Under the pieces are notes generated by a model. It was not told the DNA's origin, did not search any database, and was given only the letters and a program-made list of their open reading frames with translations. A DNA stretch of 64,000 bases, taken from the NCBI RefSeq assembly GCF_021347895.1, contig NC_067125.1, forward strand, positions 9,692,768 through 9,756,767. Reading direction: 5' to 3'. The translations under genes and the position numbers were made by a program. Source of the DNA: Acanthochromis polyacanthus. Lineage: Eukaryota > Chordata > Actinopteri > Pomacentridae. Shown piece after piece: positions 24,557 through 35,571 of the stretch (positions are counted from its first letter, which is position 1; every line of letters starts with the position of its first letter).

Positions 24557-25244
24557 TGGTGACTTATAACTGATGCTTCAGTAGTTACTAGGACATAAAA
24601 ACTCCTTGTATAGAATCACCTGTCAAATCTGAAAAAAAAATAAAAACACTTTAAAAAATTTGGCGACATTTTCCCAGAAATAAGATTTAAAAGCACTTTT
24701 TTTCCTCACAGTTTATTCTTCTATTATACATGCGGAAAGTTCCACAACAACATGTTTTTGTCAGTGTAATATCAGCTTTGACTGGATGTTTACAGGTTGG
24801 GCTGATACAAAACAAACAGTTGGCTTTGTTCTCCCATAGATTTCTATTCAAGATTCTTTAAGTCTGTCCATTATAATGTCCCTAATAAAGCTGCTCTCCC
24901 AGCTTTAACAGCAAGCACAAGTTAGTGACTATAGCTGATAGAGCATTTGACAGCTATTGGCTTTTTAATGTGTTCAACATATTGATTCTGTAAGCAAATA
25001 AAATATCAGTTTTGTGTTTGTAGCTCCTTCCTGTGACACAAAGAAAGCAGTTATGGAATTTTTTATCGTCTTAAGGTGGCATTTATTAACATGTCCACAT
25101 TAAAACACTACAAACCAGCTAGATAAATCTTGTTGACTTGTGTACTTATACTATCCCAAGCGTTTCCGGCAATGTTCATACCCAAAGAAATCCCTAATTT
25201 TACTTCATTAATGGTCCTAGAGTGTCTATATTCAAATGGATGTA
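24557..25244. other. Intergenic, nothing recognised
   Basis: AT-rich unique sequence without a supported feature. Confidence 0.5.
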
Positions 25245-25640
25245 CCCTCCTACCGTGAAAAGTGAAAAAAGGTGTCTTTAACCTGCATTCTTTAAAGCAG
25301 CCAGCAGGGGGCGAATCAAGTGGTCGAAACAAGAAGCAAATTATATGAAACAATGACCCTACGTCTTATTTGATTTATTACCTCAGGAAATATTTTTCGA
25401 ATGAGTTTATGGTCTCAATCATTAGTGTTAAATGTCCTGCACTACAGCATCATGATGATATAGTAAATTATGTGTTGTATGTTTTACAGTGAGGCTACCT
25501 TATTGCCTGTTTCTCCAGTCAGATCTACCCCTCACTTCTCATGTCGGCTGTCAAAATATCAGGATGCTGATGGCCAGAAGTTGAGGCTTCAAACTCCACA
25601 AACCAGTCAGTGTCATCACAGTTGCTATGTCCATTTTTAT
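25245..25640 (-). repeat. Dispersed teleost repeat carrying a CTCF-type word
   Basis: The minus strand contains GAGACCATAAACTCATTCGA, GAGGTAATAAATCAAATAAG, AGGGTCATTGTTTCATA and then CGCCCCCTGCTGGCTG and AAAGAATGCAGGTTAAAGAC. I know this order from a very abundant teleost interspersed repeat. Non-coding; ends approximate. Confidence 0.65.
25311..25323 (+). promoter_or_regulatory. CTCF-type motif, forward, inside a dispersed repeat
   Basis: CCAGCAGGGGGCG matches the CTCF core. It lies within a teleost dispersed repeat (25245-25640) whose other genomic copies, as I know them, carry the same CGCCCCCTGCTGG word. Confidence 0.4.
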
Positions 25641-27460
25641 ATATGAGCTATAGAAAGGAAGAAGAACAAGCAGTAGAACTTATTAGCTAACCCCTAGATA
25701 GTAGTTTCTATCATTCTATTGGTTGTATTGCTCCCTGTGATGGATCATGACTGTTTTAATGGGATTGTTTTGACCAGATATAACATCACTTGGCTGCCCC
25801 ACATTTGAATTTACCACTTAACATTGTGTATAGGTAATGCTCATACTGGTCAGAGTAAGGCTGTGGTGGAGAAACTCCTCCGTGAAGTGATCAAGAATGT
25901 ACTATATTTTTTATGAATTCAACTTTTTTTCAGGTTTCAAAGTATTGTGTGTCTGAGCTCTTCCTTGTAATCGGATAGTTTAGGTGCTACCTACACATGC
26001 TAGTTATAAATGTCTGAGACATTCTGTGGCTTTAATGAACCTAAATGGCCTAAGGCAGCTGCAAAGGCCGACTGATGTATAAGCTGCACAGGAAGGTTTA
26101 AAGTGAGCTGCGTTTTCAAAGTCAGATGAATAGGACTCCAGGCAGACGTTCCGTGTCACTGAGGCTTTTGTACACCCAAACAGAAACTCCTCTTACTCTG
26201 ACATCTATTCTCCCTCCACAGAAATTCCCTGATGAAGCCTCAGTGCAGTTGTAAACGTACACCTTCTCATCCGTGATTGCCAAATGACAGTAACTGTTTG
26301 AATGCATTTGTTTCTGACGGGGATTGATTTAGAAAAGGAGGTAATAACGACATTCCACCAACAACATTTGGTGTTGTTGCACCAAGATTTTCGCAGAGCT
26401 CTAACCCTCTTCTTCTTTTTCTTTTTCCCTTTTTATTTTCATGATACCCTGAACTAGAATACATAAAGAGGGGTGTATCAAGGGGAAGAAAAAAAAGAGA
26501 CTGACAAAGAGGAAAAGAAAGGACGGGTAGAGGAGAGGTTAGCTGGAAGGCAGACGTAGGAAGGAGGAAGTTCATCCACCTGTGTCTGATTTACAGCAGT
26601 CGGATATAATCTCCCTGACCAGAGAGAGATACAACTCTTTTTTTAGATCGATATGCTCTAACAGGACTACATAGGATGAGGCCTGGTCTTGATATCCGAC
26701 TACAGATATGAAACAAAGGAGGTAAGAGCATTACGGTATGGGAAACGTATGGCTGTGATGTTCAGAGATCAAAGAAGTCCGAATTGTAATGTTTAGTTTG
26801 TTTAAAAGATCCAATATATTGCTGGATAATGGAGGTGAGGAAGAATTAGCACTAATCTGTACAGCCAATATGCCTCAGGCTCGTAAGTTACAACATCAAA
26901 AATGAACATTAAAGTCCAATAAAGTGAAATTCCTGTTGCATGCCCACCTTCAACAGAAAGGTCAAAGGTCAGATTCAGTAACCAAGTCGATTTACTTAAG
27001 TTACTGTGATTCACTTTGAGTTTGAGGTACTTGTGCTTTACTTGAGTGTTTTCTTTTCATGCCACCAATACATGTTTCTGACTAATTTAGCTAATTTAAA
27101 AAATTGCGAATTTTGTTCACAAAACCTCTGAAGCACTTGCAAAAGGTGATGTTTAGTTTTAAATTAAACTCCACAACAGTTTATACGAGTCTGCTAAAAT
27201 GATGAGTCAATAAATTAGTTAGTTGACAGAAAGAAAACTGGGAAATATTTTGTTCACAGTTGAGAGCACGTGTGAGAGTATTCATATTTTTACATTCATG
27301 ACAGATCAAATGAACAATTGATGGAGAAAATCACCAGCAGATCTCACTTAAGCATTTGAATACTTGAGTAACTATTATACAGTCACGTAATATATAACTG
27401 TAACAGTCACTTTTTATTTATATTTTTTAACATTGAGTGCTTTCAATATGAAGGAATATA
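25641..27460. other. Intergenic; one DR1 motif
   Basis: No gene is recognised. Purine-rich GGAAAGAAAAA-type DNA lies at 26.46-26.56 kb. The 102-codon minus frame over it reflects that composition. Confidence 0.5.
26959..26971 (+). promoter_or_regulatory. Perfect DR1 nuclear-receptor site (AGGTCAAAGGTCA)
   Basis: Two consensus AGGTCA half-sites are separated by one base, the ideal DR1 for RXR heterodimers, HNF4 or COUP-TF. It is an isolated motif in AT-rich desert about 17 kb upstream of foxl2. Confidence 0.35.
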
Positions 27461-27690
27461 TACTACCAGTCAAAAGTTTGGACAACCCTTCTCATTCAGT
27501 GGTTTTTATTGAAGCATTTTATACATTGTAGATTAATACTGAAGACATCAAAATTATAAAATAATACAGATGGAATTATGTTGTAAACAATGAAGTGTTC
27601 ATCTTCAGTATTAATCTACAATGTAGAAAATACAAATAAATAAAAAGCATCGGATGAGAAGGTGTGTCCAAACTTTTGACTGCTAGTGTA
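27461..27690. mobile_element. Tc1-derived MITE (family B)
   Basis: Inverted ends TACTACCAGTCAAAAGTTTG and CAAACTTTTGACTGCTAGTG flank a 230-bp element with TA at its borders. An inner inverted pair (GTAGATTAATACTGAAGA and its complement TCTTCAGTATTAATCTAC) sits about 40 bases apart. No transposase is present. Confidence 0.85.
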
Positions 27691-28199
27691 TATGGATCTA
27701 ATTCTGTCGTCCACACTAGATTCAGTGGGTGTATTTTTACAGTAAAAAAAAAGAAATGTTTTGAACCAAAAAAAAGAAAAATACTTATATCTACTAGTGT
27801 TGCAGCGATTTTACAATAATAAGAAGTCTTCTGTGTCTTGTTTTTATTCACGGAGACACCTTCATTGCAGCCCCCATCAACCTACGAATTTTATCCTTTC
27901 TTGATTCAATTACATTTTAGCATCACTGCATTGTAATATTTTTTTCTTTTCTTCTCTGTGATTTCTTTATTTTTGTCCCATTATACCAATAACTCTCCCT
28001 CAGAAGTCAGACACAGATTGCGTGTATGATTAATAAAACTGCACATCAAAAAAGGCTGAAATCACTCCAAGTGACATTACAGTTTGCAGGATGAAGACTT
28101 AAAAGCTGTAATAAAGTGGATAAAAGATCAGCAGAGAACAGACATCCATTCATAAAAACAACAGAATGAAATTATGAATTGATAACATGTTTCCTAAAG

Positions 28200-28620
28200 G
28201 CCTCCTTCCTGAAGCAGCCACACTCATCTCAACTCATCACACATCACCAGCATCTGTGTCTGCGCACAGAAGAGCTAATCAGCCATTAGTGATTAGCCAT
28301 GTCGTGCCACCGTCACAACCCCGCCACAGGGACATTTCCTGGCGGTCGGGGCTCCACTGACTGACACCCTCCGGTTCTTTTCACTGATATAGATGTTTCT
28401 AAAAGAATCTGATGAAGCAAATATGGCCGCTTATTACGTCGTCCGCACACTCGCGGCCTCCTCTTCCCTCCTTCTTTTCTCTAATCATGGGCGAAACAGG
28501 CCTCGGCTCTCAGAACAAAGGGCGGTGTTTGTTTTTGTGCGGGCCTTTTATTTCAGGCGTGTTCCTCCTTGTGCGTGTGCTGCTCTTTGATGTATAACAC
28601 ACCAACGTTCGCCTACTGAA
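28200..28620. promoter_or_regulatory. Candidate conserved non-coding element in the upstream desert
   Basis: GC-richer unique sequence with paired homeodomain-like cores (GCTAATCAGCCATTAGTGAT), retained CpGs and a forkhead-type TGTTTGTTTTT. No coding frame is convincing; the two overlapping 61-65 codon frames are in conflict. Confidence 0.28.
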
Positions 28621-29680
28621 CGATCTGAGCCCCCCACAAGAGCATGCAGAGAGGAGGAGGAGGAGGAGGACGGGAGGAACACAAAGGAGAGGAGAAGTGT
28701 TTTCCTTCCTTCTCAATCATTATTCTACTTTGTACAGTTGAATGTTTTAGCCAGGAGCCTTTCATTCAGCTCAGTCTGAGCTCCGTGTAATCAGCTGACG
28801 TGACGATAAACTTTTTAACTTCAAATGCCACTTCTAAGTTTAGCTCAGACTGGTTCGACTTGTAATGATATTCTTGTTTTCTTGTCCTGGCCCTGGAGCT
28901 GATCACAAGGAAATAGCACTCAGTGAAGGTGTTTTGAACTTGTTTGACCCCGATTTCATGCAAAAACCCTTCATTGTCTCACGTTTTATTTGTCTAGACA
29001 GACTCTAAATCATAGAAAAGTACATGATTATTGTCAGAAAATACAAGCCCGGCCACGGCGATGGAAGCAACGACCCAGCTGTGTGATAGGAAGTCCCCCT
29101 CAAGCCGACAGCTGATGATGAGACAGAATCGGATAAGGTGGTGTTACCTGACGAGTCCCCGCAAACGAACACACACACTTCTCCATCGTCTGCTGGATAT
29201 GACGCTTGAGCTCACATGGAGAATGTTGGCGTTTTGTGTGTGTGTGTGAGCAAAAAGCAGAGGTGTGAAAAGTCTGACTTCCAATTCACCTTTTTCTGCA
29301 TAGGGGTTAATTCTTCCCTTCCATCCGGCCTACCTGAGATTTAAGAGAAGGGGGGGTGAAGTGGCAACAGATGCATAAATGTTCCTTGGAAGGAGGACCT
29401 TTCTTAGATCTAAATGTCTGTCATCCACCTGCAACTTCATATCTGGTGATTTTTTTCCGATCATTTTGGCTCAAACCCTGCATCCTCATCTCAGCCTTAA
29501 ATGAGCACACGCTTCTGATATATCGATCCTTTCTCCTCTCAGCTCTCTATGTTTTTGCAGTGAGCAGGCAGGAGCTGCTTGGAATCACACATCTACAAAA
29601 CAAACAAAGCAGACTTATCGGGCTGGGATCAGTCAGCCCAGTAAAAGCTGTCTGCGAGGCTTTTTACTCTCTGCTGTGGT

Positions 29681-29693
29681 CCACAAGGGGGCA
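29681..29693 (+). promoter_or_regulatory. CTCF-type motif, forward orientation
   Basis: CCACAAGGGGGCA matches the CTCF core in the forward sense, in unique sequence 14 kb upstream of foxl2. Confidence 0.4.
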
Positions 29694-30452
29694 ACGTTTG
29701 TAGGGCTAACATGTGACCTGACCTGCATCACAAACCTGTCATACTGAATAGACTTATCCTAAGCAGGTTAGGAGCACACCCTTTGAAAAATAGCACAGCC
29801 AGAAGGCCAGCGAACTGACAAACACTTGATTGTTGAGTGTAATATCATTGTGGTGCCACAATGCACATGGGAATGGGAGGAGACACTCACAGCAGCACAA
29901 AATATCTAATGAAGTAAGGGTGTTGATGAGCGAGAAAGATTCAAGAAAATAAACAATAACAAATAAATCTTTGGTAAAACATCACACTGTCTAATTGGCA
30001 GTAGCACTAGAGAGGTGCGTGCATTGAATCATTGGTACAAAGCTGATTATTTTGTGGGTGTGTACAAACAACAAAGAGAGTGTAATGTGACTGTCATTTT
30101 TGAAAATTACGTATTTCCCAAACATCTGCTTTTCATACCCCATGAAGGAACACTTAATCCACTTCAAAATTCTAAATCTTCAAATCTGGAGATGCTTGTT
30201 TTCTTACTTGTGTACCATTCGAGAAGTGGGACAAGAAGATTTAGTCTGCTAACCAACATCTACAGTAAAACAAATTCACAAACGTTTACAGTATAAAAGC
30301 TTGACATCTCAATACCTACTTTAAATAGGTGAATGATTTCATGCAGGGTATTTCTTTATTTAAAGAGTCTGATTCATTTAAGATTAATATGATAATACTG
30401 AGTGATATTGGCCTATCGCAGACAAAACCAGTATCATTATTGTCATACTTAT

Positions 30453-30815
30453 GTACACTGTTCAGTAGTTTGGGGTCACTTAGAAATATCCTTATTTTTG
30501 AAAGAAAAGCAGTTTTTTTCAATCAAGATAACATTAATATAATCAGAAATACAGTCTAGACATTGTTAATGTGGTAAATGACTATTCCTGCTGGAAACGG
30601 CTGATTTTTAATGGAATATCTCCATAGGGGTACAGAGGAACATTTCCATCACTCATGTGTTCTAATGCTACATTGTGTTAGCTAATGGTGTTGAAAGGCT
30701 CATTGATGATTAGAAAACCCTTGTGCAGTTATATTAGCACATGAGTAAAAGTGTGAGTTTTCATGGAAAACATGAAATTGTCTGTGTGACCCTAAACTTT
30801 TAAACAGTAGTGTAT
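30453..30815 (-). mobile_element. Tc1-like MITE (family A, copy 3, inverted)
   Basis: Reverse-complement relative of the copies at 13.48 and 19.31 kb, with the same interior (GGAATATCTCCATAGGGGTA, TAGCTAATGGTGTTGAAAGG). Non-coding. Confidence 0.8.
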
Positions 30816-30939
30816 TTCACTATAAATCTAATGTAGTGTATATCAGTATATGTGTGCACACAGAGGAATTATATGATGCAGGATCAGCCACTTCAATGAC
30901 TACAATAAAACTTTTGAAAGCAGCTGTAAAGCATGTGGT
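30816..30939 (-). repeat. Flanking segment duplicated in inverse orientation near 19.2 kb
   Basis: The inverse of 19165-19311: CTATAAATCTAATGTAGTGT, ATGATGCAGGATCAGCC and CAGCTGTAAAGCATGTGG. Sharing of sequence outside the MITE shows that a segment larger than the MITE was copied. Confidence 0.75.
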
Positions 30940-31852
<913 letters not shown>

Positions 31853-31919
31853 TGCGTGCACGGCTGGCCTCAGCGGTCTCCTTTCTTTAATAAAAGTATT
31901 GTTTGTGTTTCTCCTGATT

Positions 31920-32175
31920 GGGAACACATTGGGCCTGGGTCGGGCCCTGACGGGGCTGGGGTCCGGGGTCTGGGGGCAGACCGGGGGTCCTGTTCTCCGG
32001 GGGTCTCTCCTCTGGTCCTTCCTCTTCTCTCCTCAGAAGTCCCGTCTGCTCGGGGGGCCACAAGGGGCGGCGGGGTCGCCCCTGAGAAGTGTCCCGCCGC
32101 GAGATGACCCCTTGCTGCCTCTATCGGGGGGTAACCTTAGTCCCCTCCTAGCGCACCCCCTCCCCTCCCCGCAGG
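31920..32175. promoter_or_regulatory. GC-rich, CpG-containing island beside the longest GT repeat
   Basis: G/C-rich stretch with runs of G and about 14 CpGs, beginning about 70 bases after a 101-base GT array. Open frames through it begin inside the GT array (poly Cys-Val) and are not credible. It could be a CpG-rich regulatory element or a GC-rich repeat. Confidence 0.3.
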
Positions 32176-35100
32176 GATGTAATACACACACACAGACACA
32201 AGCCAGTCACTAAACAGCCACACAGGGTGATGAAATACACGTGCGCACACAAAAATCTCTTACCCAGCCATTGTTCTCTTTGTACCAGACTGTGAAATAT
32301 ACACATTCACACCCTTTTCGCTCGCCCAGTCCTTCTCCAGAAATCAAACACACACATTACCAAGGAGACCATCATGCAGGTCGAACCCAGCTCTGCCTGT
32401 GTGGCTTCAGCTTTGTTGTCTTGACGACGCCCTGTGTTTGAGATCTCCACATCTGATAGTGTTAGCATGATCAAATTCAAGCTGTTACAGCCGTGTAGCT
32501 GATGGAGAAACATGGGCAAAGACAGCGGGGCAGATAAAGTAGAAGCCTGAAGAGTGACACGGCTATCAAAATTAAAGGCCGAGATGCCAAATAGGAAATC
32601 TCAGGATGAGAGAATGATCAGAAATTGAAGTCCGAGATGAAGAAAAACAGCCCACCACACCTCCACGCAGCATGAGCAACGAACACATGGACTCTATATT
32701 AGCTCATGGAGTTAACAGGCAGCAGCGGCGCTCTGACATGAGCTCATGTGTTTGGACAGATCTGCTGAAGGTTTAAGACCAGTACCGAAGTCTTATCTGA
32801 TCCAGAGATAAAGTCTCACACTAAGAATGAGAGGAAAACACATGTACGGAGGCAGCCAGTGTGAGTGAATGGCCAGAGGAGAGCAGAGCAGAAACAGAAA
32901 TGCGGCTTGTGTCTAAAAGAGAAAGAGGAAGAGAAAGAAAGTCGCTCTGGCTCTGGATAGAGACTCAGAGAGCATAAGTGGGTCCTGGGAGACCTCTGGC
33001 CAAAGAGTCTACACTGGGTGTGTGTGGGTGATGATGTCAGTGTGAATTACAAAAGTGTGGACAGACATGAGAACAAAAGTCACAATGGGCCTCGGTGTGT
33101 GTCTTTGTGTGTACGTGTGTGTGTTATTTTAAGACGGCAAATTTTATCAATGATTGTGACATCTGTATAAACGTGTGCGCTGCATGTTCGGTATTAAATG
33201 TACGACTGTATGCAAATGTTGCTGTATTCAACTGGGCATTTTGATTTCTGAATGTAAACTTCACAGTGTTTTATCTCAAATATGAGGATGAAATGGTGTT
33301 GGTTGAATTTTTCTATTAGGGTAAATGTCTCCTTGCACCAACTGCTTCCATCCCTAATTTTTCAGAGTGCTCATCTTTTAGTGATTACACATCAGCCAAC
33401 ACTTCTCTACCTAATGCTTCATCTTCACTCAGTGCTTATGCAGTAAAGCAGCTCCAGTCGATGCTTACACTCGACCTCAAACTTCAGCTTCAGTACGCCC
33501 TTCTATTTAATGGCCATTTCAGCTTCTTTCAATAATTGTGACCCATGCTGCCACTGTGACTATGCTTAGCCATTTCTTTATTTTTCAGATTTCACTTTAC
33601 ATTTCAGCTCCATTCTGTGCTTATACCAGAATTTTCTTAGCCTTTTCTTTTCCCATTTCCACTGTGTTTTTTGTGGGTAGTTGGAGAGTTTTTTTTTTTT
33701 TTTTAGTATGCACAGTGTCCAAACTACAGCATGGTTTTCAGAAGAAGTTAATTTTTTTCACTTCACGTAATCAGATACAGCATTTTTGAAGTGACAGATT
33801 TAGATTGTATTTATCATGATTCCTATTCATAGGTAATTAGGAATAAGAAAACAGCAGACAAGAAGCCCCTACTGACTGCTTTCAGCACCATGAAGACTTA
33901 AGTTTGTTCTTCTGTTTTTTTCTTGTTTATGCTGCTCCACCGCCATGCTTTGGTGCTGATAGCAAGAACAGCACAAATGCTGGCATCTTTGTATTGAATC
34001 AATAATGAGTCACTCACTTATAGTCTACTTTTATGTGGGATTCATGATGATGAAAACATAGAAAAATAGAAATGTGTGACAAAGATGACATATTGTTTGG
34101 AAGATGCAAATAAAGTTTCACATTTCCTGTTAGCTCATGTCTTATCAAGAGGAGTGAATCTGCCTCTGATTCTCACTGATATCACATCAGTCCAAGAAAA
34201 TAATTTTCTCAGTCAGTCACTGCTGAGAAATTTAGTCGATTTTTTTCACATTTATTTTGTCAAATTGTTTACAGTCATGTGACAGTCTGGTCACATTAAA
34301 AAACGCATACATTATAGAGTGACATTTTATGTCTATCGGCCTTAATAGTAGATCCAGATTCCCCAAGCAGTTGACCTTGAACGTTGTTTGTTCAACTAAT
34401 ATGTTCTTCATTTTAGCAATTCAGCTAAATGCCTAATAACAGCGGCTCTTCAACAGTCCAACTTCAGCATCTCACGTCAATTGCGTTTGACTGTTTGCAC
34501 ATCTGCATGTCCATCCATTACTGTTCCAGTGCAGACAGCACACATCAGTACCAGATCTTAATGGACAGAGCTTGCCAAGGCTTTGGTGCCCAGCATGATG
34601 TTGCTTCCTGCAGGATGAGGGAGAGCAGAGGAAAAGCAAAACAGGACATCTTCAGATCTGTCAGGGGAGCAGCCCCTCTCCTCCTCTCTGCCCTCAGGGG
34701 AAAACGCACCAAAGGAAGCGCTCTGTCCCTCCTTTTATCCCCCCTATTCTGCCCTCGCCCTGCTCTGCTCTTTCTGGGACATGCTCTCCTTTTCTAATAC
34801 TCCTCTTTTCCTCCACCACTCTCAGTCTAACTGTGATGAATGTCACCTTGCGTGATCTGAAATTCTGACAGCCACTTGTTTAGCACAAACTTTATGTAAT
34901 TCTTGAGTAGAGTAATATTTGTACTACAAATCTGTTAGAGATCGAGCGCACATGTTAACGTTGTTCAAAGCCACTTATTGCTGATTAACAGCTTCATCGT
35001 AGCACAATATTAGAAATGTGAAATCTGATGAATGTAGCTTTTCCAAGTGAACTGTATTTGCAGCATTTAAAGGCTACAGTGACATATTTTTAATGCTCAT

Positions 35101-35240
35101 GTTGATTTTTTTCATGATTGAAAATATTCATGAAAACAAACAAACAAACAAAGAGTAGTACAAACAAACCAGGTATCATGCCTCCTTTTTTTAAAAACCC
35201 TGGTATTGTCCTCCCAGTTGCCGTACACCTTTTGTCCTCT
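32176..35240. other. Intergenic desert
   Basis: No gene recognised. TGACCTTGA (34372-34380) is one SF-1/ERR-type site. A poly-T run lies at about 33690-33705. The 122-codon frame at 34429-34797 ends in Leu/Pro/Ser-rich C/T-rich DNA and has no family. Confidence 0.45.
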
Positions 35241-35242
35241 GG

Positions 35243-35255
35243 GGTCAAAATGACC
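35243..35255. promoter_or_regulatory. Perfect estrogen-response-element core (GGTCAAAATGACC)
   Basis: The 13-bp palindrome GGTCA-nnn-TGACC is embedded in the longer perfect inverted repeat GGGGTCA-AAA-TGACCCC (35241-35257). This is the known binding core for estrogen receptors. It probably sits in a dispersed repeat with GGGTCA/TGACCC ends. In vivo binding is unknown. Confidence 0.45.
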
Positions 35256-35429
35256 CCGCCTGGTTAGACTGTTATTTAGCATATAGTATAAATTGTCAAT
35301 CACTTCTGTGTTACACCTTTTGTCTTACTTCAGTCCAAGCCATTACCACAATTATTCTCTTCATTTTGAATTTTAGGGCCAAATAGACCTTATTACATAT
35401 AAGTATACAACAGCAAAAGATTTTGGGGG

Positions 35430-35442
35430 GGTCAGAATGACC
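35430..35442. promoter_or_regulatory. Second perfect estrogen-response-element core (GGTCAGAATGACC)
   Basis: GGGTCA-GAA-TGACCC (35429-35443) is again a perfect ERE core, 187 bp after the first. The shared flanking style suggests that both belong to one repeat element, possibly its two ends. Confidence 0.45.
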
Positions 35443-35504
35443 CTAGAGACAACATGACTGTAGTGACATTTCAAAAATTCATTACAGATTTGCTTGAAAA
35501 TTGC

Positions 35505-35509
<5 letters not shown>

Positions 35510-35569
<60 letters not shown>
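35510..35569. repeat. Compound (TA)n(GA)n microsatellite
   Basis: About 14 AT units followed immediately by about 15 GA units. Confidence 0.95.

Positions 35570-35571
<2 letters not shown>

Larger units (their letters stand above)
27691..30452. other. Intergenic desert
   Basis: Contains the candidate regulatory block at 28.2-28.6 kb, a short GGA repeat (28653-28672) and the CTCF-type motif at 29681. No gene is seen. The 115-codon frame at 29356-29703 is not recognisable as a protein. Confidence 0.45.
35230..35465. repeat. Probable decayed transposon with GGGTCA/TGACCC palindromic segments
   Basis: Contains the two GGGTCA-nnn-TGACCC palindromes at 35241-35257 and 35429-35443. Similar palindromic phrases (GGGTCAAAATGACCC) recur in interspersed repeats of teleosts, some of them piggyBac-like. 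The class is inferred and the ends are not defined. Confidence 0.4.
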
